Assembly (NCBI GenBank): GCA_037044905.1
Contig: JBAOKB010000015.1
Location: 1-64,000, forward strand
Direction: 5' to 3'
Source: Hortaea werneckii
Lineage: Eukaryota > Ascomycota > Dothideomycetes > Mycosphaerellales > Teratosphaeriaceae
DNA: 64,000 bases
Of the stretch, positions 22,267 through 33,411 are shown one piece after another. The notes under the pieces were generated by a model. It was not told the DNA's origin. It made no database searches and saw only the letters and a program-made list of their open reading frames with translations. A program made the translations under genes and the position numbers. The number at the start of each line of letters is the position of its first letter. The first letter of the stretch is position 1.

Positions 22267-23473
22267 ATGCCTCAAATGGCTCCCTCTCCACTATCATCTG
22301 TTGCCCACATCGAGCAGAAACCACCAGGGCAACAACGCTCCTATCCCAAGCCTGACAAGACCGGCCGCATTCCTTTCTCCTACTCCAAGACTGGGCTCCA
22401 AGGCGAGACGTATTATCTCCAATGGGGCTCCCTCGACTCCGACAAAACGCCGCTGATATGTCTTCATGGAGGCCCTGGGGCAGCACATAATTACCTACTC
22501 CCCATCTCGTTAATCTGGGAAGACTACGGCATCCCAGTCATCATGTACGATCAGATAGGGTGCGGGAAAAGCACGCATTTCAGCGAGAAGAAAGGCGATA
22601 AGGAGTTCTGGACGCCCGAACTCTTCATGGCGGAACTGGATAACTTGAAACACCACCTTGGGATCCAAGAATTTTATCTTTTGGGGCAAAGTTGGGGCGG
22701 GATGCTCGGTGGTCAATATGCTATTGAGCGACAACCTTCCGGTCTGAGAAAATTGATCATCAGTGATTCCCCAAGTGATATGGTGCAGTGGGTTGAAGTG
22801 GCGAATCGGTTGAGGAAGGATTTACCGAAGGATGTGCGTGAGACGCTTGATAAATGTGAGAGGGAGGGGAGGACGGACAGTGAGGAGTACGAAGAGGCTG
22901 TGAACTACTTCTACAGTCTGCATGTCTGTCGCATTACGCCATTCCCTCAGGAGCTCGTAGACAGCTTTGCTAATATTAAGGAGGATGGGACGGTTTATGA
23001 GGTAAGAATCCTTTCTGATTATGAAAGAGAGTACATGCTAATTATCAACACCTATGTAGACTATGAACGGACCCTCAGAATTCTACGTCATCGGCACCCT
23101 GAAGCATTGGAGTATCAGCGAAGGGTTGAAGAAGATCACAACCAAGACAGTCCCAGGCGGGATGTTGATCATGAACGGGTATTTCGACGAAGGTAAGGCG
23201 TTCTGGATTGAGTGGATCTCTGCTTCGGTGAGTGTTTCATTGAGCTAATGTATCTTTCTCCGTTAGCCCAAGATGAGACGTGCGTGGCGTTCTTCCAGAA
23301 TCCCAGTTGTAGGACGAAGTGGGTGAGGTACGCTCTTAGCAGTCATGTAAGTAACGAGGATGTTGTTGTTCTGGGACCATTCATCTCGCTAATAATGAGT
23401 GTCATAGATGCCGATGCTGGAGGAGACCGAAGCATATGTCCGGGACCTTGGGACTTTTCTAACTTCAGAGTAA
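22267..23473 (+). CDS. proline iminopeptidase (alpha/beta hydrolase, peptidase S33)
   Basis: Releases N-terminal proline from peptides, probably in the cytosol as no signal peptide is visible. Exons 22267-23001, 23060-23192, 23267-23346 and 23408-23473 give 337 residues. The oxyanion block is LHGGPGAAHNY, the nucleophile elbow is GQSWGG, the acid lies in MNGYFDEAQDE (joined across intron 2), and the catalytic His is in SSHMPMLEETE (joined across intron 3). All three triad members are therefore present only in the spliced product, which supports the exon model. The last exon is 66 bp. The next in-frame ATG (22276) is an equally possible start. Confidence 0.94.
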
Positions 23474-23727
23474 ATTTTCTAGGTATCACTATTCATCTCC
23501 GATTCATTATACTGTGCTCATGCTCACGAACAGTCCTCTGTTCACTTTTTGCATTGATTTTCAATTTGAGATGCCAAAAAAAAAAAAAAAAAAGAATAGA
23601 CAAAAATTGACAAGAAATGAGAATCACATATGCTACTAGGATGGACGCCAGTGGTCCATTTCTCCATTTGATGCTATGGAGAAGAAGCTATATACTACCC
23701 AGCATCTCCGCAAAGACCACGATCTAC
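23474..23727. other. intergenic between convergent genes, with an 18-nt poly-A
   Basis: Short shared 3' region. An uninterrupted run of 18 As lies at 23576-23593. It sits past the iminopeptidase stop and is genomic, not a cDNA tail, since unrelated sequence follows. Confidence 0.6.
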
Positions 23728-26382
23728 CTAGTAGAAGAAAGAGCTCTTCGCCTGCTCACTCGCCTGCTTCGAATTGTGGAGATGCTGGGTCACCTCCATC
23801 ACCGTCCCCACATGCTCCATCTTCAGCCCCTCTCCCCTCTTGCCGGCCAGCAGTTGGGCAGTCTTCAAGACATTCTTGATCTGCCGGCCGTTGAGGGGGA
23901 GCTGGGCGAGCTTGCCGATGTCCTGCTCGTCCATCTGGTGTGGGTGCGTGCGGTTATGGTGGAGCCTCTTGGCTTCCTCCTCTTCTTGGCCGGAGGCCGC
24001 AGCACCCTCGGAGGCAGCTTTGGCGGCAGAAACAAGCAGCTTTGGTGTACGCTCGCGGGCGGAGGCTTGGGCGATGTTGTGCTGCTTGAGGAAGTTCTCC
24101 CAGACCGTCTTGCGGCTCTTGACGTCCAGCTCCTCGTACTGGATGCTGATGTGGATGCGGGATTGGAAGGCTGGGTCGAATGTCTCGACCCGGTTCGTCG
24201 TCAAGAACATGATGCCCTCGTAGTACTCCAGAACGCGCAGGAAGATGCTGACCAGCTTGTTCCTCTCCAACTCGTGCAAGCTCCTCTGCTCCAAGAAGAT
24301 ATCTGCCTCGTCAAGGAGGAGAAGAGCATTCCATCTAGTGCACATGTCGAGGACGCCTTGCAACTTCGATTCAACGCCCCTTGGATCAAGGCCTAGGTCG
24401 CCGGCAGACATCATGTAGAGCGGCACCTTCATCTCTTCGGCCACACTCTCTGCAGTCAGTGTCTTACCAACACCCGGCGGACCACAGAGGAGCAGAATAA
24501 TGCCACGACCTTTGCCTGCAACGACATCGTCGAAACTGCTCATGTAGCTTTGCTGTGTAGCAGTGAATCCGAGAATGAGTTCTTTCTGGTTGCGCGGCAG
24601 CACCAGGGATTCGAAAGCACGCTCGCTGAATTCGATGTCGTGGACAGCGTTGACGAAAAAGTTCAACCACAGCTTCTCCTTGAGAGCGTAGCCGCGGACC
24701 AGCGGGGTGCAGATCATCTTCTGCTCGTCGGAGAGCACGACCTTCTTCGATGCATCGTCGTCTTCGTCGGCGAAGAAGCCGTCAATTGGCATCCCACCGT
24801 CAGATCCGCCGTATGGCTCGTCGTAATCAACGTCTGAGCCGAACTCCATAGTGCCACATCCGACGCCGGGTGCAATGCCGTCCTGCTTGATATGAAGCGC
24901 GGTCACATAAATGCACATATTCGGGTTGAATCTGCATAGCGCAACGTTAGTACCCTGCAGCATAGTGGACCTGTCGATTGAAAGGGAGGCATCTTACTTG
25001 TTCCAGCCGTAGGTGTCAACAACGATGCGCCCTTTGACAGAAAACTTGTCTTTGCCTCCGTTGTTGTTCCTAGATGGATGTTAGTTTCTAATCTTCTCCT
25101 AGGACGTCCGAAATCTACTCACAAGCGCCAGCCAACACCATTGTACGCGCAATAATTCGAACCGGCCAGCTTCTCGACTTTGCCACCACGCTCAATGAGC
25201 TTCGCTTTCATTTCATCTTTGGTGCTGTGGTGCTCGAGCGGCATGGTAGGGAGACTAGTGATGGGCTTGGTGCCTTCGAAGGCCGGGATGCTGACATTGA
25301 GCTTGTTGGTGCCCCAGCGCGTGCCGTCGTACTCGACGTACTGGCATGTCAACCAGAACACGGGGTTCCCTAATAAATTGTCAGTGACAAGTTGCAACGA
25401 TGTACTTCAAGACTAAAGTGGGGTTACACACCGTACATGTCCTCGCCGTACTTTGAAGAATGGAGTTTGAAAACCCTGTCTTGCGACATCTGCCGACTGT
25501 AGACCAAGGCGGAGGGCTGGAAGAGGGTCCACAGGTGCTCGTATGTCATCACACCTTTCTCCTTGAGGTCGGTGGAAGCTTCGATGGTTTCTTTGAACTC
25601 CTTGGCGAGGAGGTCGTGCAAGAGCTCAGCGTGCTCAACCCTGTCAGCGTCGGTCGAGTCCGCATCGCTGCTGACGGCTTTCTGCCTCAGTTTCTCAATC
25701 GCTGCAGTCAGTTCAGCCCAGCGATGGATGAGAGGCTCGAAGCGACCCGAGAACTCAAGGCGCTTGAGACCGACGGTGACGCCTGGATAGCCATCTAGAA
25801 CGTCCTTGAGGAAGTCCTTGAGAAGGGGTGACTGGATGAGGGTGCTGTGCAGTGACAGAACCTTCTTCGGATCGTTGTAACTGTTTACAAGGTCAACAAG
25901 ACGGTCTCTCGATGCTGCTGCAACTGTAGCGCGACTTACGTCTTCACGTTGCGGACGACAATCGCCCACTTCTCGCTCTCTGCATCCTCTGCCGGCTTCC
26001 CCAAGTCTTCAGGGATGGTGGTTTGCCACTGAAAGCGGCCGTGTTTGTCCTCCTTGCCGGAGTAGAGATTTTTGAAGCCGCAGCTCATACCGACTTCGTT
26101 TGGGTCAAGCTTGACCAGTTGATCGTCTTTGGTATCTTTGGGGGTTGCGGAATCAGGGGTCAATTTGACGGAGCTCATGTTGTTTGTGTTGTTGTCAACT
26201 TCAGAATCCGACGAGCTCGAGGAGTTCTGTCGGCTCATCCCGCGGTGATGACGATGAGCACGTTTGTGTCTTGACAGACGCAAACGCTTGAGCCGAAGTA
26301 TTTCTGCCTGGCAATTATTGGTGTCGTCTTCGGAGTCAAATGAGAATGGCTCAGGAGGCACCAGGGCGTCCAAGTGGCTCAT
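23728..26382 (-). CDS. fungal AAA+ ATPase with N-terminal DUF7025-type region
   Basis: ATP-driven remodelling protein of a fungal AAA family whose cellular role is poorly known. Exons 26382-25940, 25880-25432, 25369-25123, 25069-24998 and 24931-23728 give 804 residues. The N-terminus is basic/Ser-rich (residues 25-65). The middle region (about 150-420) matches the fungal N-terminal domain of this family: LFQPSALVYSRQ, FWLTCQYVEYDGTRWG, GRIVVDTYGWNKFNPN. The AAA core follows, with Walker A GPPGVGKT, Walker B LLLLDEAD, sensor 1 MFLTTNR and a second-region-of-homology Arg in FDPAFQSRIH. A charged insertion (SGQEEEEAKR) and a C-terminal helical lid follow. Exon 4 is 72 bp. Identification of the family rests on the order of these blocks; no substrate can be assigned. 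Confidence 0.9.
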
Positions 26383-27494
26383 CGGGCAAATGATGGATCA
26401 AAGCACGGGCTATGTCAACGCAAGCAGGACAACTGGTTCTCGTAGAGGAGGCGGGTTTAAATGCTACACCACTTTACAGGTTGGCAAGAACGATAATCAA
26501 ACGGCGAGGGCGTGAATAGAAGTTAAGCCGTCTGGGGCGCCTCACCGGAACATCGTCAAGTCCAAGACTGACGCCTGGCCAGCCCGAGCCGATCGGTACA
26601 ATGTACTGCTGCCTTGCATATTGCAGATAGACCTGGGACTTTAGCTTCTTAAGATGATACAGCTAATACAGTGTTCACTTCCTTGGCAATCTGTTACTGC
26701 GAATCTAGCCAGCACGATGAAACTCACCACCATTTATCAATCTAATCGCATATACACACGCACAAAGAGGAGACTCATGTGCCAAACCATTTGGATTTGA
26801 CGGTGTTGCCATAGAATATGCACCATCACATTTGGCTGACAGCATCCCTACATCCACCCCGCGACGCCCGCGTCTTATTCGCAATAGTGACCTCTCACGA
26901 GCAGCACGGCGATCTAAGAACTCCACTCGTAATCGAGACAACCAAAACCGCTGGATTTGGCGGAAAGAAACCTTTTTCAAAGGTTAATACCAACAGACTC
27001 AAGGCAACGGGAAAGATAAAGAGGCGCCACCAACATCTTACACCATTACACAATGTGACCAGTCTGCCAACCCGGAATGACACAAGTGGAAAAGACAAAA
27101 GAAGGACTTAGACGGATTTTGGTACAGCTTTGAGGTATCACATTTCCATAAAAGATTGACTGAGGAGGTATAGCAGTAGTGTGACAAGTTGTGTAGTATA
27201 AAGAAGTCAGTCCTGACACTTGAGAGAGAAGTCTCAAACATTGAAGGACACAGACTTACTATCTCCACCTTACGGAGCTACGCGACAAAAACGCATCATG
27301 ATGCATATCCTCCACGAGACGAAGTGAATATCAATTGATAACAAACTGTCCCAGGAGATCTGCTTACAAAAGAATTTCACAATGTATGCATCCAAACTAT
27401 GAACAGTTGCAAGAGAGGTAAGAACGAACGCTGAGGCTCACAATTCACATCTTGTAATATAAATAACGTATAAAACATCACAAAGATACCGTGG
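26383..27494. other. intergenic, about 1.1 kb
   Basis: Upstream of the AAA ATPase and downstream of the permease, both on the minus strand. No gene recognised. Open frames here (for example 26705-26980) have no convincing content. Confidence 0.4.
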
Positions 27495-29230
27495 CTATCG
27501 GCCGAAATACTTCAGCTCGAACGGCCTAGTAAGCAGGTATCCAGCAGCAGCAAGCACCGCCGCCATCTCCCAACCCACATCGCCCCCGTAAGGTGCCTCG
27601 CCAGCATGCAGAGCGATCCAACCCACCCACCACGTCTGGCTCATACCGGCAACCATCCCCACAACGCCACAGCAGAAAGCAAAGACCGCCGCACAACCCA
27701 CCGGCAATTTGTTAGGCTGGTCATATAGCTCTGGTGCATACCCCTTGAAGCCTCGTTTGAAGACAAAGTGTTCAAGCAAAGCGATAGTGGAGTAGATGGA
27801 TAACCAGTAACCGATGAAGTTCATGAAATTCTCCAGCACAGTCTCAAAGTACTCGTACCCCGGGATCGCGATACCGATGTATGCGCCTGTCGCTACCAGA
27901 GTCCAGAGGAAGCGAGGGACGGCTTGAATCCATCGCCCGAAGACTTGCACGGTGAGGGAGACGGAGTAGATGTTCGGGCAGTTGTTGGCGATGGTAGTGA
28001 GTGATAATAGGACGAGACAGAAGCGGCCGAAGTTACCGGTGGCGGGGATGAGGACGGCACCGAGAAGACCGCCATTGCCTGCTTCTTCGTAGCCTCTCTG
28101 ATAGCGGTTGTCGCCGCCATTGATGGATGTCGCAGACATGACAGCGACGCCGAGGAGCTGTGTGAAGAGCAGAGGGACACTCAGACCTAGGAAAGTCCAT
28201 CCGAAGACCTTGGCTTTACTTTGGGATGCCGGTTGGTAGACGGTGTAATCCGCAGCATAGCTCGACCAGCCGATGGCGAACCCGAAGATAGTGGCGCCAA
28301 AGCTGAAGATGCCTCCCATTTCTGATGTGCCATAACCCCACTCGATGTCGCGGTAGGCACCACTGTGCGCGAATACACCAAGGATGACAAGGAAGACAAA
28401 GGTAGCTGGGATCCACGAGTAGAATTCGTAGGCGTGCACGATCTTGTAGCCAAACATGGTAATGAAAAGCGTACAGAAGGCGACGATCAGAATGCCGGCG
28501 TATCCTGGAACATCGTTGTTGACTGCGTGAAGGAGCTCGGCGGCAGCGATCGAGTTCACGGAAGACCTAAGTGGCTCTGATTAGCAACGAACTTCTCCCG
28601 TTCCTTGCAATGCGGAAGATCCTACCAGCCAATACATGCCAGGACGTTGAAGACAGCGACAAGCTTGACGCCGTACCAGCCGAACCAGAACCGACTCAAC
28701 ACCATCTGTCGAAGGCCAAAGACCGGACCGAAAGTCGAGAAGATACAAACCGGCATCAAGCCCAGAATATTGAAGAAGAGGATCACAAGGCAAGCATCCG
28801 CGACTCCGAGATAGAAGAGCGACTTAGCCAGCAAGGCAAGGGCGAAAGAAGAGACGACCATGTTCGCCGATAACCACTGCAACCAGACTCCCCGTCAGCA
28901 CATCATCTCACGGCCGAGTAATAATCCACTTCGCGGACTTACCATCGTCGCAACATTCAGCAACGCCTTGAACCCGCAGTCCGTCCTCTCATCTTCAGGC
29001 ACCCGCTCGATGCCGCGAGCCTCAACACCATATCTCCGCGCAAACCGCATCAGCTTCGCTCGGAGGCCAGTGCCGATCTCGAACGCTTCGCCGGGTACTG
29101 CGCCATCTTCTCCGACTAGAGAGGCAGTACGCTTCTTCTCCGAACCGGAGTAGGAGTTGTCATGATCGCTGGTCGCTTGCACGTTGTAGCCTTGGTTCTT
29201 CTCGACGTCGTAAGAGGTATTGTAGGCCAT
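27495..29230 (-). CDS. NCS1 purine-cytosine permease (Fcy2/FcyB-like)
   Basis: Plasma-membrane H+ symporter for cytosine and purines. Exons 29230-28943, 28876-28626 and 28566-27495 give 536 residues. The ATG at 29230 starts MAYNTSYDVEKNQGYNV. The soluble N-terminus carries RRYGVEARGIERVPEDERTD, typical of fungal Fcy proteins just before TM1. TM1 begins WLSANMVVSSFALA. Later signatures are the WSSYAADYTVYQP block and NNCPNIYSVSLTVQVFGRW (substrate-site region). Twelve hydrophobic segments are visible. Intron 2 was placed at TG|GTAGGA because the unspliced frame stops at the next codon. The upstream region has seven HGATAR sites, in keeping with nitrogen-source regulation. The exact substrate range is not deducible. 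Confidence 0.93.
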
Positions 29231-29433
29231 GATAGCCTGCTGCGCTTCTTCACGCAGAGGATGAAACCCGATCGATCCGAGTATCGCACCAACACGATCG
29301 ACTAGTCGGATTGGGAGAGGTATAGTAAGGTGCAGGCTTTTCTCCGACCTCCGTCAATCGATCACCATTTACCAAGAGACAAAAGCCGACTGCGAAAGAA
29401 GCGAAAGATCAAAAGAAGAAGCAAAACGGGAAT

Positions 29434-29834
29434 CGATAATATAGTCAAAAAGTAAGGAAACTCCCCTACCTCACGCGCGATAAAAAGGCCATCGTATCGC
29501 ACACCCAGCGGCTAGATGCGACACACACGCACGACAGCATATCTACCGGACGAGAATCCCGAAGTCGTAAGTAATAGCATTATCACCGCGCATGGCCGGG
29601 GAGAGAGACCGCGATAAGGGAATTCCTAGATGCAGGTCGACGCCCTATCAGTCTTCAAGCCCAGGCCCCGGAGGCTTTCCCCGCTACGGTATGGCTTGGG
29701 AAATTCTGGGATCTGGGGGAGTGCAGGAGTCGGGAAGGCTTGGTGAGCTCGGCGAAAAGGCTTATCGGCCACATCCCTGGTTCTTGTCTTCCAGGGCTTT
29801 CATAGGCGGGGGGCTTACGGTAGGGCTCTTATCA
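29434..29834 (-). promoter_or_regulatory. cluster of seven HGATAR sites upstream of the NCS1 permease
   Basis: Cores on either strand lie at 29434-29439, 29478-29483, 29580-29585, 29612-29617, 29645-29650, 29762-29767 and 29829-29834, 200-600 bp before the ATG. This matches AreA-type control of purine and cytosine uptake known in other filamentous fungi. Confidence 0.5.
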
Positions 29835-30916
29835 TACTCGTTGTAGGATTCTCTATAAGCGGAAAAGCCGGAAAGCGAGAAGAAAGAAGGGAAGGAAAAA
29901 AACAAAAAAGAAAGAGAGAAAGAAAGTAAGAAAGTAAGAACGAACGAGAGTTCTCCAGCGACACAACAGCAGCCAGCAGAATCGCTTCGAGACCGAAACC
30001 CCAGCCGTCTTTGGATCGGACCAATGTAAGCTCCTTTAGGAGTGGAACGTTGAGTCTTTTAGAATGAATCTCCAGGGAATCAGGAGGAACGAGAAGAGCA
30101 AAATAGAGAGAGAAAGTGTGTGTGTGAAAAAAAAAAAAAGAGATAAATCAAAAGATGAAATAAAAATAGTAGCGACAACACGCTCCATCGACCTGTGTTC
30201 GAGAGAGTCCCCTTCACCGCGGTGTGAAAAGCGAATCGATAGCCAAAATAGAAGGGCTAGTCGGTCTACCCCATCGTCATCACTTCTCTTAAGGTCGGGT
30301 GTCTCTCTGGCTTCCCAACCCGCCTTTCCTCCTCCTCCTCCTCCTCCTCCCTTTCTCAAATCCCCATCACAGAAGAAAGATCTTTCTCGTATACGCGACT
30401 TCTTTCCCCGGCTTCTTTGTCCCCGAAACACCCCTGTCGTACTAGAGATGACGGTTATTTCCCTTCCAATGGGGTCCATCCCTAGACGAGGAAGAGACGG
30501 GGGAACCAAGCTGACCTTTTCGCCCGCCAAACCCTCCCCTGCCCTTTCAGTGGAAGTGGAGGATTTAGCTGGCATGTCTGCATCCTGCGCGGATGGAAGG
30601 AAGTCAAACTCGCGCACAGTGCGACGGCGGGGCGTCCCGCGGAGAGAAGAATGACAGAGCATCTTTCTCATCCAGACCCCTGATCGTTGAGCGAGGGGGT
30701 TGGGTGGAAGGGGGAGAGGTGGGGCGAAAAGCCAAGAAGGAAGGAATCCAGCATGAAAGGAAAGGAACAAGAAAATTGTACGTACACACACAGAAGTATA
30801 TAAAGTTTACATGAGCGAAGAGATTAGAAAACCACCACCTTCTCCTTCTTCTCCTTCTCCTCCTCCTGTTCCTCCCGAAAACCTAAAGGAAACCGCTCCA
30901 TACGACCGTCCAATCC
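29835..30916. other. intergenic with homopurine and simple-sequence tracts
   Basis: Long open frames on both strands (30064-30654 plus; 30036-30791 minus) arise from low-complexity sequence: a (GAAA)-like tract at 29895-29940, GAGA/GTGTGT and poly-A at 30105-30140, and (CCT)n at 30330-30350. Neither resembles a protein. The stretch is the tim50 3' flank and the distal permease promoter. Confidence 0.45.
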
Positions 30917-32797
30917 TTACTCCTTGCCCCCACCCCCACCAAACCAACTCAACGCCCCCTTCTTCATCTCCTTCATCTGACCCTCCATCAACTTCCTCTG
31001 CTCCTCCTCCTCCTCCTTCAACCACTGCTCACCATGCTCCCGGATCTGTTTCTCCAAATGCTCGTATTGCTTCTGACCCTGTTCCCGAATCATATCGCTC
31101 ATCATTTTCCCCTGCGCGAGTCCCTCACCTACACTCTGTCCATCAGCTAGGACGAGTCCGCCGCCCATGGATCCCGCGCCTTTCATCCCTAAAGCGGAAC
31201 CGAGGGATCCGATGCCGAAGCGCGGTGAGCGCTTTTTCTGCTCCGCGAGCTGTTTCTGGAATTCCTCCCGCGCGACGCTCTCGCGGCGGATGAACTCCTG
31301 CGCAATATCCTGTCCCTCGAAGGACTTGAGTACGGGCCGGACATCCTCGATCCCCATCGTGGCGACGTACTCCAAGAAGGGTATAAGCGAGACGAGGTCC
31401 TTGGCGTGTTCGTCACGGGGGGAACCGGTCCATTTGGGGAGCACGATGGCGTTCTCGGGCTGGTTCTTCACGTGCGGCGCGTGGGTGTCGATTATAAGAG
31501 TTTTCTTTAGGTCGCGGTTTAAGTAGGAGAGGTCCTTGATGTACTCGCCGCCTTCGTATTTGGTTGCTTCGCGGCCGAGGGGCCAGAGGATGAAGTGGTA
31601 GGGGTCGAGTTTTTTGATTACGGGATCGGCGATCGCGAGGGGGACCGAGGTGAAGAGGACCAGCTCGTAGTATTGCGATAGGTACCGGATGAAGTAGTCG
31701 ATTCCTGGGCGTTTGGCCACTTTGTATCCGTTGGTGCGGTCCCAGGAGCTGTGGATTAGGAGGTCCTCGAGCGAGAGGACGAGGGTGAAGGGCGGGCGTT
31801 GGGCTTCTGGGACTTCGGGCAGGAGCTTGGGGAAGGTTGGTTCCGTGTAGTAGCCTACCTGGTTGCCGAACCGGGCGCGGATCCGTCGGTACATGCTGGT
31901 GGGACTCCAGCCTTCGGCGTCCTCGGGGGCGAGGCCAGTGGGGATATCCGCGTTAGAGGGGAATGGCCGCGAGGTATAGATCAGGGTGGAGGCGAAGCCG
32001 GAGAGCAGGACCGCGTACATGATGTTGGCCATCCGGGCGCGGGAGCGGTCGAGGGAGGTCTCGTAGTCGGATTGCTGGTACTCGCGCTCTTCGCGCTCGC
32101 GGCGTTCGCGAGAGCCCTGGTCAGAGGCGGAGGCGGTCATGTCGGTGCCATCGGCGGCTTCAGATGCGGCGGCGGAATCCTTCTTGAGCCCCTTGCCACC
32201 GAACTCAAAGTCGAATGTGCTAGGCAGGCCTTGTCTCAGGTCCGGCAGTGGCCCAGTATGCATCGGCTCCTCTGGTGCTCCGCTGGGCGGTTCCGGCGGA
32301 GGTGTAATGTTCTCGGCTTCGGCCTGCTTTTCCTGCGCGGCATCACGTATGCTGCCTGGCACCGGCTCATCTGCATCCGCCTTCTGTGCCGCCGGCTCCT
32401 GCGGTTTCCTGTCACCTCCTAGCCCACCGTCCGTCTTTTGCGCGGCATCTTCGGCGGCATTCTGGGCGTTGGCTGCGGATGGCATCGGCCTCTGTCCTGC
32501 TGTGCCAGCGCCGACCGCCGCACCCATCTTGGCGCCATCTTGCGCTTTAGTTCCCTGGGCTTTAGGGATACTGGTGCCGGGACTGGTTTGCTTTGAGCTG
32601 CCTGATGCGCCGGGGTATGGCTGTGCAGGCGGAGGTTTGTTCGATGCCCGGCCCGCAGGCGGAGGTGGAGGGGTTTTTCGGGAGGCGGCGTAGCTTCTTA
32701 CGCTGTGTGATACCGAGGGAAGGACATGGCGGGTAGATGTCCGTCTCAGCGAAGGGGTGGAAGGGCGGATGGCTCTGAGAGATGCGCGGGGGAGCAT
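30917..32797 (-). CDS. tim50: Tim50, receptor subunit of the TIM23 mitochondrial import complex
   Basis: Inner-membrane protein that hands presequence proteins from TOM to TIM23. Intronless, 626 residues from the ATG at 32797. The N-terminus is an Arg/Ser-rich presequence (MLPRASLRAIRPSTPSLRRT). A disordered Ala/Pro/Lys-rich segment covers residues 40-255, one TM helix lies at about 257-276, then the FCP1/NIF-like domain at about 338-485. The phosphatase signature DxDxT is replaced by LSLEDLLIHS, as expected for Tim50, which is not an active phosphatase. VKRPGxD-like and VLFTSVP blocks follow. The C-terminal tail is charged and coiled-coil-like, ending GGGGKE. The disordered matrix segment is longer than in most relatives. 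It is divergent from the GH47 gene. Confidence 0.92.
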   Translation of the reverse strand: MLPRASLRAIRPSTPSLRRTSTRHVLPSVSHSVRSYAASRKTPPPPPAGRASNKPPPAQPYPGASGSSKQTSPGTSIPKAQGTKAQDGAKMGAAVGAGTAGQRPMPSAANAQNAAEDAAQKTDGGLGGDRKPQEPAAQKADADEPVPGSIRDAAQEKQAEAENITPPPEPPSGAPEEPMHTGPLPDLRQGLPSTFDFEFGGKGLKKDSAAASEAADGTDMTASASDQGSRERREREEREYQQSDYETSLDRSRARMANIMYAVLLSGFASTLIYTSRPFPSNADIPTGLAPEDAEGWSPTSMYRRIRARFGNQVGYYTEPTFPKLLPEVPEAQRPPFTLVLSLEDLLIHSSWDRTNGYKVAKRPGIDYFIRYLSQYYELVLFTSVPLAIADPVIKKLDPYHFILWPLGREATKYEGGEYIKDLSYLNRDLKKTLIIDTHAPHVKNQPENAIVLPKWTGSPRDEHAKDLVSLIPFLEYVATMGIEDVRPVLKSFEGQDIAQEFIRRESVAREEFQKQLAEQKKRSPRFGIGSLGSALGMKGAGSMGGGLVLADGQSVGEGLAQGKMMSDMIREQGQKQYEHLEKQIREHGEQWLKEEEEEQRKLMEGQMKEMKKGALSWFGGGGGKE

Positions 32798-33411
32798 CTT
32801 GACTTGGGGGAGGGTGGATAGGGTGTTGGTCGCAAGCTTGGGAATTCCGATTAATTTTCCTTTTTACCGACGGGACATTGCTTCGTTATTACAAGAATAG
32901 AAAAACCGACCCCGTGACCGATGGAGGGGATTAAGGTAGCGACCTGGTAATGTCAAGTGAATCTTGTTTCCCTCTTCATCACCGCCGAGAGCTCTCACTC
33001 TCTCACACTTGATCAAGTTTCCCGAATCGGATCCATCTCCGCTCCATCTCCGAAGCATCTACCATCCATCTGCTTGCCTGAGGCCATTCCGGGGTTTGAC
33101 TCCATATCTCCGTCGACGGGCAAACGAGACGATACAGCGAGGGAACGAGTGAGAGAAGGCCAGATGTCGATTATTGTTCGAATTATTTCATTTATTCAAC
33201 CAGCACCCGTCCTAATCCAGTAATCATCCAATCCAACTGCAACCCCAGGCAGCCTGCAAAACTCAATGGAAAATCTATAACCAAATCGCATTCCGACCCA
33301 ATATCCCCCATCTGTCAATAGAACACCTCATCCGACCACCCAAGCCCCGCCGAGCCTGCCAAACCAGACCCGACTCCCCCAATGCTGCCACTATATATAT
33401 AACATCAACCC
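32798..33411. promoter_or_regulatory. shared promoter of tim50 and the GH47 gene, with a TATA-like run
   Basis: 614 bp separates the two starts. A TATATATATA run at 33392-33401 lies only 11-20 bp before the GH47 ATG. That is too close for a TATA box driving a transcript that includes this ATG, so it is either not functional or the start is misjudged. Confidence 0.5.

Noticed and set aside
30036..30791. 251-codon minus frame and 196-codon plus frame between the permease and tim50
   Set aside because: Both come from simple-sequence tracts, lack domain content, and the minus frame starts without a convincing ATG context.
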